A DNA stretch of 14,953 nt from VBDM01 sp035280025 (GTDB taxonomy: Bacteria; Pseudomonadota; Gammaproteobacteria; Burkholderiales; SG8-39). Below the pieces are notes generated by a model. That model was not told where the DNA came from, made no database searches, and worked only from the letters and a program-made list of their open reading frames with translations. A program made the translations under genes and the position numbers. Where the stretch lies: assembly GCA_035280025.1 (NCBI GenBank), contig DATEGT010000158.1, positions 1 through 14,953 on the forward strand, written 5' to 3'. Below, one piece after another: positions 7,181 through 13,859 of this stretch (the stretch's first letter is position 1; each line of letters starts with the position of its first letter).

Positions 7181-8341
7181 CTAGTTCGGCTTCGCCGCCT
7201 GCGCGGCGTCGTCGGGCTGCGGGCTCACCGGCGTGCCGGGCCGCAGCTTCAGCAGGTTGTCGACCACGACGCGGTCGCCCGCCTTGAGGCCGTCGAGGAC
7301 CAGCCAGTTCCGGCCGTTCCATTCGCCCGTCTGCACCGGGCGGATCGCCGCCTTGCTCTCGCCGTCGAGGACGAACAGGAAATGCCCTTTCTCGTTCTGG
7401 AACACGGCCGTCTGGGGGACGAGGAAGGCGCTCTTGTACTCGCCCGCAGTGATGCGCACCCGCACGAACTGCCCCGGAAGCAGGCGCACCCGGGGATTGT
7501 CGAATTCGGCCCGCAGCTCCTGGGTTGCGAGCCGCGAGTCGATCTGCGTCGCGGCGAAATTCAGCCGGCCCTTGAGAGGGTAGAGCGACTCGTCGGGCAG
7601 GATCAGGCGGATGTCTTGCCCGGCGCCCGGGGTGAGCTTGCCGCCGGCCACCTTCGCCAGGTCGGAGTCCGAGAGGCTGAAGCGCACCCACACCGGGTGC
7701 ACCTGGATCAGGGTGGTGAGCAGGCTCGAATCCTGCCCCGCGGTGACGAGGCTGCCCTCGGACCGCGCGATCCGTCCGGTCACTCCCGAAACGGGCGCGG
7801 TCACGCGCGTATACGACAGGTTCAGCTCGGCCTGGCGCAGGTTGGCTTCCGCCGCCTGGAGCGTGGCGGACGAGAGCTTCTGCGCGGAAACGGCGTCGTC
7901 GAATTCCTTCTGGCTGATGGCGCGCTCGCGGGCGAGGTCCTTCAGGCGGTTCGCTTCCCGCCCGGTCTGCTCCTGGCGCGCGCGTTCCTGCGCGAGCTGC
8001 GCCTGCGCCTGAGCGAGCGCGATCTCGTAGGGCGCGGGATCGATCTGGAACAGCGGCGCGCCTTCCCTGACGAGCTGGCCTTCCTTGTAGAGCTGCTTCA
8101 GCAGTATTCCGGAAACGCGCGCTCGAACCTCGACTTCCTTGGAGCCCTGCACCTGCCCGACCGCTTCGAGGACGATGGGCACGTTCTGCGGCACGGCTTC
8201 GCGGACCCTGGCGGCGATCGCCGGGGGCGGGGAAGGCGCCTGGGCGGCGCTGGCGGCCGTGTCCCCGCGGTCGCACGCCGCGAGCGCGGCGGCGAACGGG
8301 AGCGTCGCCGCCAGGCGCAGAGCAATCGAAATGCGCGTCAT
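7181..8341 (-). CDS. RND efflux membrane fusion lipoprotein (AcrA/MexA family)
   Basis: This 386-residue periplasmic adaptor links the RND pump to the outer-membrane channel. The signal peptide has lipobox LAAC (Cys23) followed by Asp24; Asp at +2 is the known signal for inner-membrane retention, as in AcrA. Domain order is standard. The first lipoyl half is near residues 50-90 (VQGSKEVEVRARVSGILLKQ). An Ala/Gln/Arg-rich alpha-hairpin spans about 95-155, and the second lipoyl half follows (LNLSYTRVTAPVSGVTGR). Then come the beta-barrel (RVRLLPGQFVRVRI) and the membrane-proximal domain with VPQTAVFQNEKG and VDNLLKLRPGTPV. ATG at 8341 is preceded by AAGGGG on the minus strand. It is the first gene of the operon and lies across the operator region from the TetR gene. 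BpeA, AcrA and MexA are the closest families I recognise. Confidence 0.96.
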   Translation of the reverse strand: MTRISIALRLAATLPFAAALAACDRGDTAASAAQAPSPPPAIAARVREAVPQNVPIVLEAVGQVQGSKEVEVRARVSGILLKQLYKEGQLVREGAPLFQIDPAPYEIALAQAQAQLAQERARQEQTGREANRLKDLARERAISQKEFDDAVSAQKLSSATLQAAEANLRQAELNLSYTRVTAPVSGVTGRIARSEGSLVTAGQDSSLLTTLIQVHPVWVRFSLSDSDLAKVAGGKLTPGAGQDIRLILPDESLYPLKGRLNFAATQIDSRLATQELRAEFDNPRVRLLPGQFVRVRITAGEYKSAFLVPQTAVFQNEKGHFLFVLDGESKAAIRPVQTGEWNGRNWLVLDGLKAGDRVVVDNLLKLRPGTPVSPQPDDAAQAAKPN

Positions 8342-8358
8342 CTTCCCCTTGGTCCGGG

Positions 8359-8388
8359 TTGTCGCCCGGGGCGGTTGTTCGCTATAGT
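8359..8388 (+). promoter_or_regulatory. Candidate promoter of the TetR gene, with an opposing -10 for the efflux operon
   Basis: On the plus strand TTGTCG (8359-8364), an 18-bp spacer and TATAGT (8383-8388) give a plausible promoter. It would start transcription near 8395, inside the operator. On the minus strand TATACT (8391-8386) is a good -10 for the efflux operon, with a start near 8379 and a leader of about 38 nt; no convincing -35 precedes it. A small hairpin, CCGGG/CCCGG (8354-8358 with 8365-8369), falls in the efflux leader. Confidence 0.45.
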
Positions 8389-8414
8389 ATATACAAACAC
8401 GCGTGAACGTATAT
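8389..8414. promoter_or_regulatory. 26-bp palindromic operator for the TetR-type repressor
   Basis: The sequence is ATATAC-NNN-CACGCGTG-NNN-GTATAT, a symmetric inverted repeat with 20 of 26 positions matching on the two strands, centred between 8401 and 8402. It lies in the only gap between the divergent regulator and pump operon and is A/T-rich at its arms, unlike its surroundings. AcrR-type repressors bind palindromes of about 24 bp (the AcrR site also has TACAT/ATGTA arms). It overlaps candidate -10 elements on or next to both strands and ends 2 bp before the regulator start codon, so binding should repress both directions. That the neighbouring TetR protein binds it is inference. Confidence 0.75.
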
Positions 8415-8416
8415 TC

Positions 8417-9028
8417 GTGCGCAGAACGAAAGAAGAATCCGAGGAGACCCGGCGCCGGATCCTGGCCGCAGCCCGCCGGGCGTTCGCCCGCCAGGGCGTG
8501 ACCCGCACTACCCTCGAGGACGTCGCCCGCGCGGCCGGGGTGACCCGGGGGGCCATCTACTGGCATTTCGCCGGCAAGACCGAGCTGTTCTACGCGATGC
8601 GCGAGCAGGTGTCCCTGCCGATGATAGACACGGGCTTCGCCTGGTCGGCGTCGGACGCCGCCGATCCCCTGGGCAGCGCGGAGCGTTTCCTCCGCGGGGT
8701 GATCGCCTCGATGCGCGAGGAGCGGGCGACGCGCGAGACGTTCCGCATCGTGGGCTTCAAGTGCGAGTACGTCGGCGAATTCGAGCGCGAGCTCGGACGC
8801 CAGCGCAACCGCTGCGCCGACCTCTACGGCAAGCTCGCCCAGGTGTACCGGCGCGCCCGGCGCGCCCGCCAGTTGCGCCCCGGGCTGACGCCAGCATCGG
8901 CGGCCTTCGCGACCTGCAGCTTTCTCATCGGGCTGGTGAGGCTCTGGCTCATGGACAAGGCGCGCGGCCCAGTCCGCAGCGCCGCCGACGCGATCATCGC
9001 GTCGCACATCGACAGCTACCGCCGCTGA
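8417..9028 (+). CDS. TetR/AcrR-family transcriptional repressor of the adjacent efflux operon
   Basis: This 203-residue regulator carries an N-terminal TetR helix-turn-helix. Residues 1-30 (RRTKEESEETRRRILAAA) and 31-54 (TTLEDVARAAGVTRGAIYWHF, with GK after it) closely match AcrR, MexR-type TtgR and BpeR. The C-terminal ligand-binding domain (about 60-203) is all-helical and diverges, as usual, including FKCEYVGEFERELGRQRNRC and a Leu-rich segment about 165-185. The only possible start in this frame is GTG 8417, since no ATG, GTG or TTG lies between it and the upstream intergenic region. No Shine-Dalgarno site precedes it; the candidate leader is only about 22 nt. Divergent placement with a shared operator implies repression of the pump and of itself, released by pump substrates. 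The ligand is unknown. Confidence 0.94.
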   Translation: MRRTKEESEETRRRILAAARRAFARQGVTRTTLEDVARAAGVTRGAIYWHFAGKTELFYAMREQVSLPMIDTGFAWSASDAADPLGSAERFLRGVIASMREERATRETFRIVGFKCEYVGEFERELGRQRNRCADLYGKLAQVYRRARRARQLRPGLTPASAAFATCSFLIGLVRLWLMDKARGPVRSAADAIIASHIDSYRR

Positions 9029-9048
9029 CCGCCGCGCGGCGGCTCTTT
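9029..9048 (+). terminator. Weak candidate terminator between the TetR gene and dnaQ
   Basis: CCGCCGCGCGGCGG (9029-9042) is a perfect palindrome that begins right after the TetR stop codon. It can fold as a 5-bp G/C stem with a 4-nt loop, followed by CTCTTT. The stem is short and the T-run poor, so termination may be partial. Confidence 0.35.
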
Positions 9049-9080
9049 ACAGCGTTCAGCCCGCCGGATTAGGCTTCGGC

Positions 9081-9797
9081 ATGCGCCGCATCGTGCTGGA
9101 CACCGAGACCACCGGCCTGAGCGCCGGCCTCGGCGACCGCATCATCGAGCTCGGCTGCGTGGAGATCCTCAACCGCAGCGTCACCGGCAACCACTTTCAC
9201 CGTTACGTGAACCCCGAGCGCCGCAGCGAGGAGGGCGCGCTCAAGGTGCACGGGATCACGGGCGAGTTCCTCCAGGACAAGCCCAAGTTCAGGGAGATCG
9301 CCGGCGAGTTCCTGGACTACATCCGCGGCGCCGAGCTGGTGATCCACAACGCCGCCTTCGACCTCGAATTCCTGAACATGGAGCTGGCGCGGGTCGCGCA
9401 GCCGCCGGTGGAGGAGCACTGCGCCGCCGTCGTCGATTCGCTCGCGCTCGCGCGGGAGCTGCACCCCGGCAAGAAGAACTCGCTGGACGCCCTGTGTGAG
9501 CGCTACCAGGTCGACAACGCCCACCGCACGCTGCACGGAGCGCTGCTGGACGCGTCGCTGCTGGCCGAGGTCTACCTGGCGATGACGCGCGGCCAGGACA
9601 GCCTCGCGATCGAGCTGGAGCCGGCCCGCGCCGCCGCGGCGGCCTGGGCCGCGCAGGGCGAGCGGCCGTCCCTCATCGTCGTTCCAGCGAGCGCCGACGA
9701 GGCCGCGGAGCACGCGCGCCTGCTCGACGCCATCGAGGCCGAGAACAGGGCGCCGAGCGTGTGGCGCCGCCTCGAGGCGGCGGTCGAGCTCCTGTAG
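9081..9797 (+). CDS. dnaQ: DNA polymerase III epsilon subunit, 3'-5' proofreading exonuclease
   Basis: This 238-residue DEDDh exonuclease removes misincorporated bases as part of the polymerase III core with DnaE and HolE. Catalytic residues are Asp7 and Glu9 (VLDTETTGL), Asp94 (VIHNAAFDLEFLN), His152 and Asp157 (TLHGALLDA), matching E. coli Asp12, Glu14, Asp103, His162 and Asp167. Right after the exonuclease domain, QDSLAI (172-177) corresponds to the E. coli clamp-binding motif QTSMAF. The Ala-rich C-terminal tail (about 180-238) is where DnaE binding is expected. Length is close to E. coli (243). ATG 9081 has no strong Shine-Dalgarno site; TTTACA (9046-9051) and TAGGCT (9070-9075) could form a promoter producing a nearly leaderless transcript, but this is weak. 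In relatives dnaQ adjoins rnhA; here the efflux module separates them. Confidence 0.96.
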   Translation: MRRIVLDTETTGLSAGLGDRIIELGCVEILNRSVTGNHFHRYVNPERRSEEGALKVHGITGEFLQDKPKFREIAGEFLDYIRGAELVIHNAAFDLEFLNMELARVAQPPVEEHCAAVVDSLALARELHPGKKNSLDALCERYQVDNAHRTLHGALLDASLLAEVYLAMTRGQDSLAIELEPARAAAAAWAAQGERPSLIVVPASADEAAEHARLLDAIEAENRAPSVWRRLEAAVELL

Positions 9798-9827
9798 CGG
9801 TGTGCGAGAATGCGGGCAGGTAGAGCG

Positions 9828-11471
9828 ATGCCAGGCGCCAATCCCTTCGAGACCGATCTCGGCAAGAACCCGGCGAACTACGCGCCGCTCACGCCGCTGG
9901 GCTTCATAGAGCGCGCGGCCTGCGTCTATCCGCAGCGCCTCGCGGTGGTCCACGGCGCGCGGCGGCTCACCTGGGCCGAGGTCTACGCACGCTGCCGCAG
10001 GCTCGCCTCGGCGCTGTCGAAGCGCGGCGTCGGGACGGGGGACACGGTCGCCGTCATGCTCGCGAACACGCCGGAGATGTACGAGTGCAATTTCGGCGTG
10101 CCGATGTCGGGCGCCGTGCTGAACGCGCTCAACACGCGGCTGGACGCCGAGGCGATAGCGTTCATGCTCGATCACGGCGGCGCCAAGGTGCTCGTCACCG
10201 ACCGCGAGTTCTCGCCGACCGTCGAGCGCGCGCTCGCGCTCGCGAAGGGAAAGCCGCTTGTCGTGGACGTCGACGACCCGGAGTACCCGGGACCGGGCAG
10301 GCGCATCGGCTCGACCGACTACGAGGCGTTCGTCGCCGGGGGCGATCCGCAATTCGCGTGGCAGCCGCCCGAAGACGAGTGGAACGCGATCTCGCTCAAC
10401 TACACCTCGGGAACGACCGGCAACCCCAAGGGCGTTGTCTACCACCACCGCGGCGCGTACCTCAACGCGATCTGCAACATCGTCACCTGGGCGATGCCGC
10501 ACCACGCGGTCTACCTGTGGACGCTGCCGATGTTCCATTGCAACGGCTGGTGCTTCCCGTGGACCATGGCCGCCAACGCCGGCACCAACGTGTGCTTGCG
10601 CAGGGTGGAAGCCGAGCTGATATTCGATCTCGTGCGCGAGCACGGGATCACGCACTACTGCGGCGCGCCCATCGTGCACTCGATGCTCATCAACGCGGAC
10701 CCGAAGCTGCGCGAAGGGATCCGCCACAAGGTGCACGCCATGGTCGCCGCCGCCGCCCCGCCCGCGGCGATGATCGAGGGCATGGAGAAGATGGGCTGGG
10801 AGCTCACGCACGTCTACGGGCTGACGGAGGTCTACGGACCGGCGACCGTGTGCGCAAAGCAGCCGGAGTGGAAGAATCTCGACATCGGTCGGCGCACCGA
10901 GAGGAACGGCCGGCAGGGGGTGCGCTACCTGATGGAGGAGGGCCTTACCGTGATGGATCCGGCCACGATGAGGGAAGTGCCGGCCGACGGCGAGACCATG
11001 GGCGAGATCATGTTCCGCGGCAACATCACCATGAAGGGATACCTGAAGAACGCCAAGGCGAGCGCGGAAGCCTTCGCCGGCGGATGGTTCCACTCGGGCG
11101 ACCTCGCGGTGATGCAGCCTGACGGCTACGTCAAGATCAAGGACCGGGCCAAGGACATCATCATCTCGGGAGGCGAGAACATCTCCTCGCTCGAAGTCGA
11201 GGACGTGCTGTACCGCCATCCGGCAGTGCTCGCCGCGGCGGTGGTGGCGAAGCCGGATCCGAAGTGGGGCGAGACGCCGTGCGCGTTCGTCGAGCTGCGG
11301 CCGGGATCCGAGGTCACCGAGCGCGACATCATCAAGCACTGCCGCGCCCACCTCGCGCACTTCAAGGCTCCGCGCGCCGTCGTTTTCGGCGTGCTGCCCA
11401 AGACCTCGACCGGCAAGATCCAGAAGTTCGTGCTGCGGCAGCAGGCGAAATCCGTGGAGGCGATCGAGTAG
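9828..11471 (+). CDS. Acyl-CoA ligase (AMP-forming), medium/long-chain or DmdB-like
   Basis: This 547-residue ANL-superfamily enzyme would activate a carboxylic acid to its CoA thioester through an acyl-adenylate. Motifs in order are the phosphate loop YTSGTTGNPKG (192-202), PMFHCNGWCFPW (about 234-245), YGLTE (330-334), WFHSGDLA (420-427), the hinge region KDRAKD (438-443), and PKTSTGKIQK with catalytic Lys530. The N-terminus (NPFETDLGKNPANYAPLTPL) and VHG...TWAE resemble the clade that includes 3-methylmercaptopropionyl-CoA ligase DmdB and generic fatty-acyl ligases, so the substrate is open. Translation may start at ATG 9828 (AGGTAG just upstream) or ATG 9810, six codons earlier; I prefer 9828. 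It begins 30 nt after dnaQ and is followed by the crotonase gene with a GGAGG site overlapping its own stop, so those two are clearly one operon. Confidence 0.92.
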   Translation: MPGANPFETDLGKNPANYAPLTPLGFIERAACVYPQRLAVVHGARRLTWAEVYARCRRLASALSKRGVGTGDTVAVMLANTPEMYECNFGVPMSGAVLNALNTRLDAEAIAFMLDHGGAKVLVTDREFSPTVERALALAKGKPLVVDVDDPEYPGPGRRIGSTDYEAFVAGGDPQFAWQPPEDEWNAISLNYTSGTTGNPKGVVYHHRGAYLNAICNIVTWAMPHHAVYLWTLPMFHCNGWCFPWTMAANAGTNVCLRRVEAELIFDLVREHGITHYCGAPIVHSMLINADPKLREGIRHKVHAMVAAAAPPAAMIEGMEKMGWELTHVYGLTEVYGPATVCAKQPEWKNLDIGRRTERNGRQGVRYLMEEGLTVMDPATMREVPADGETMGEIMFRGNITMKGYLKNAKASAEAFAGGWFHSGDLAVMQPDGYVKIKDRAKDIIISGGENISSLEVEDVLYRHPAVLAAAVVAKPDPKWGETPCAFVELRPGSEVTERDIIKHCRAHLAHFKAPRAVVFGVLPKTSTGKIQKFVLRQQAKSVEAIE

Positions 11472-11481
11472 GAGGCGCGAG

Positions 11482-12285
11482 ATGAATGCCCCGTCCAAGA
11501 CCGAGGTCGAAGCCCCCTGTGTCCTGCGCGAAGACAAGGATGGCATGGCGACGCTCACGCTCAACCGGGGCGACCGGATGAATCCGCTGTCCACGGCGAT
11601 GCTCGCCGCGCTCCAGGCGGAGATCGGCCGCCTCGCCCGGGACAAGGCGATCCGGGTCGTGGTGCTGGCCGGCGCCGGGAAGCACTTCTGCGCGGGTCAC
11701 GATCTGCGGGAGATGCGGCGGCATCCCGCGAAGAAATGGCAGAAAGCGCTGTTCGACCGGTGCAGCCGCGTGATGCTCTCGCTCGTCGAGCTGCCCCAGC
11801 CGGTGATCGCGCGCGTGCAGGGCGTCGCCGTCGCTGCCGGGTGCCAGCTCGTGTCGATGTGCGATCTGGCGGTCGCGGGCGAGGCGGCGCAGTTCGCCCT
11901 GCCGGGCATCAAGAGCGGGATCTTCTGCACCACTCCGGGGGTAGGCGTCGCCCGCAACGTCTCGCGCAAGCACGCGCTCGAGATGCTGTTGACCGGCGAT
12001 CTCGTCGACGCGCGCACGGCGCTCTCGTGGGGCCTGGTCAACCGGGTCGTGCCGCCCGAAAGGCTCGAGGAGGAGACCGAGGCGCTCGCGCGAAAAGTCC
12101 TCGCCCACAGCGGCGCGGTCGTCGCCATGGGCAAGCGGTTCTTCTACGATCAGGTCGAGAAGGGCATCGAGGACGCGTACGCCCTCGCGTCCGAGGGCAT
12201 GGCGTGCAACATGGCGCTCGCGGATGCCGCCGAGGGTATCGACGCCTTTCTCGACAAGCGCAGGCCGCGCTGGCGCGGCAAGTAG
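11482..12285 (+). CDS. Enoyl-CoA hydratase/isomerase-family protein, ECHDC3-like, lacking both catalytic glutamates
   Basis: This 267-residue crotonase-fold protein contains the CoA-binding and oxyanion-hole segments HFCAGHDLREM (68-78) and VQGVAVAAGCQLVSMCDLAVA (112-132). In true enoyl-CoA hydratases two glutamates (Glu144 and Glu164 in rat crotonase numbering) add water. Here the aligned positions are Gln122 (AAGCQL) and Gly142 (FALPGI). The combination with GIFCTTPGVGVAR and the C-terminal FLDKRRPRW closely matches the eukaryotic and bacterial ECHDC3-like group, which shares these changes. It may therefore be an isomerase, a thioesterase-like enzyme, or something else acting on acyl-CoA rather than a hydratase. 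The start ATG 11482 has a strong GGAGG (11471-11475) that overlaps the ligase stop, so translation is coupled and the two proteins probably act on the same acyl-CoA. Confidence 0.9.
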   Translation: MNAPSKTEVEAPCVLREDKDGMATLTLNRGDRMNPLSTAMLAALQAEIGRLARDKAIRVVVLAGAGKHFCAGHDLREMRRHPAKKWQKALFDRCSRVMLSLVELPQPVIARVQGVAVAAGCQLVSMCDLAVAGEAAQFALPGIKSGIFCTTPGVGVARNVSRKHALEMLLTGDLVDARTALSWGLVNRVVPPERLEEETEALARKVLAHSGAVVAMGKRFFYDQVEKGIEDAYALASEGMACNMALADAAEGIDAFLDKRRPRWRGK

Positions 12286-12311
12286 CCGGCGGGCGATTGC
12301 CCGATCGCCGG
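12286..12311. other. Stem-loop after the crotonase gene
   Basis: CCGGCG (12286-12291) pairs with CGCCGG (12306-12311), and an inner GGC/GCC closes a GATT loop, leaving a 4-nt bulge. It starts right after the crotonase stop codon. No T-run follows, so it is not a standard intrinsic terminator. It may stabilise the 3' end of the ligase-crotonase message, or be incidental. Confidence 0.35.
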
Positions 12312-12325
12312 TCCTCGCCGATAAT
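12297..12325 (+). promoter_or_regulatory. Candidate promoter for the ABC transporter genes
   Basis: TTGCCC (12297-12302), a 17-bp spacer and GATAAT (12320-12325) make a reasonable sigma-70 promoter in the only sizeable gap (83 bp) of this cluster. Transcription would begin near 12332. If active, the transporter can be expressed apart from the ligase and crotonase genes. Its -35 overlaps the stem-loop that follows the crotonase gene. Confidence 0.4.
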
Positions 12326-12333
12326 CCCTGCCG

Positions 12334-12359
12334 GGAGGAGCAGCCCGCCGCACCGCGGG
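12334..12359 (+). promoter_or_regulatory. Distant Shine-Dalgarno sequence and leader hairpin before livG
   Basis: GGGAGGAG (12333-12340) is a strong ribosome-binding sequence but lies about 28 nt from the livG ATG (12369), too far for ordinary initiation. Between them CCCGC (12344-12348) can pair with GCGGG (12355-12359) around a 6-nt loop. That fold would shorten the effective distance to about 12 nt. No other start codon in the livG frame explains the site. Confidence 0.3.
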
Positions 12360-12368
12360 TCGCGACGC

Positions 12369-13116
<748 letters not shown>

Positions 13117-13124
<8 letters not shown>

Positions 13125-13824
13125 AGCGGCGCTCCTTTCGGTCGGCGCGCTCAACGCCTGGTACGGCGAGTCGCACGTCCTTCACGGCGTCGAGTTCGAG
13201 GTGCGCCGCGGAGAGGTGGTGACGCTCCTCGGCCGCAACGGCGCCGGCAAGACCACGACGCTCAAATCGGTGATGGGAATGGTCGCGCGGCGCCAGGGCT
13301 CGATCCGCTTCGAGGGCAGGGAGATCATCTCGCTTTCCTCGGACCGCATCGCCAGGCTCGGACTCGCGTTCTGCCCCGAGGAGCGCGGCATCTTCGCCAG
13401 CCTCGACGTCGAGGAGAACCTGCTTCTGCCGCCCGAGGTCCGCCGCGGCGGCTTCGCGCTCGCTCAGGTCTTCGGCCTGTTCCCGAATCTCAAGGAGCGC
13501 CTCTCCAGCCAGGGAACCAAGCTCTCCGGCGGCGAGCAGCAGATGCTGGCGATCGGCCGCATTCTGCGCACCGGCGCGAGGCTGCTGCTGCTCGACGAGC
13601 CCACCGAAGGACTGGCGCCGGTGATCGTGCAGCAGATTACCCGGACCATCTCGCGGCTCAAGGCGGAAGGGTTTACCATCCTCCTCGTCGAGCAGAACTT
13701 CCGCTTCGCCTCCCGGGTCGCCGACCGGCACTACGTGATGGAGAACGGCAAGGTGGTGGACATGATCCCGAACGCGGAGCTACAGTCCAACTTGGCGAAG
13801 GTCCACGAATACCTGGGCGTGTAA
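13117..13824 (+). CDS. livF: Branched-chain-amino-acid-type ABC transporter ATP-binding protein, LivF-like
   Basis: This 235-residue protein is the second ATPase of the same HAAT importer, expected to pair with the LivG-like subunit. Walker A is GRNGAGKT (39-46), the signature is a canonical LSGGEQQ (136-142), and Walker B is LLLLDEP (156-162). The switch position holds Gln193 in VEQN, the usual LivF form in place of His. CPEERGIFASLDVEENL and the ending VHEYLGV are family hallmarks, and the length equals E. coli LivF (about 237). ATG 13117 lies inside the end of livG (ATGCCTGA overlap), so translation is coupled. One canonical and one degenerate signature in the pair is normal for LivF/LivG. 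The substrate cannot be told from the ATPases. Confidence 0.94.
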
Positions 13825-13859
13825 GCGGCAGATTCGACCAACCAAAGGAGAAGAGGGCC

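Noticed and set aside
5062..7287. 741-codon open frame on the plus strand opposite the RND pump
   Set aside because: Low-complexity Arg/Asp/Glu/His translation with no family resemblance; it mirrors the codon pattern of the strongly conserved pump gene.
9069..11645. 858-codon open frame on the minus strand opposite dnaQ and the ligase
   Set aside because: It is antisense to two well-supported genes, its translation is rich in Arg, His, Asp and Val with no domain signature, and long antisense frames are expected at this GC content.
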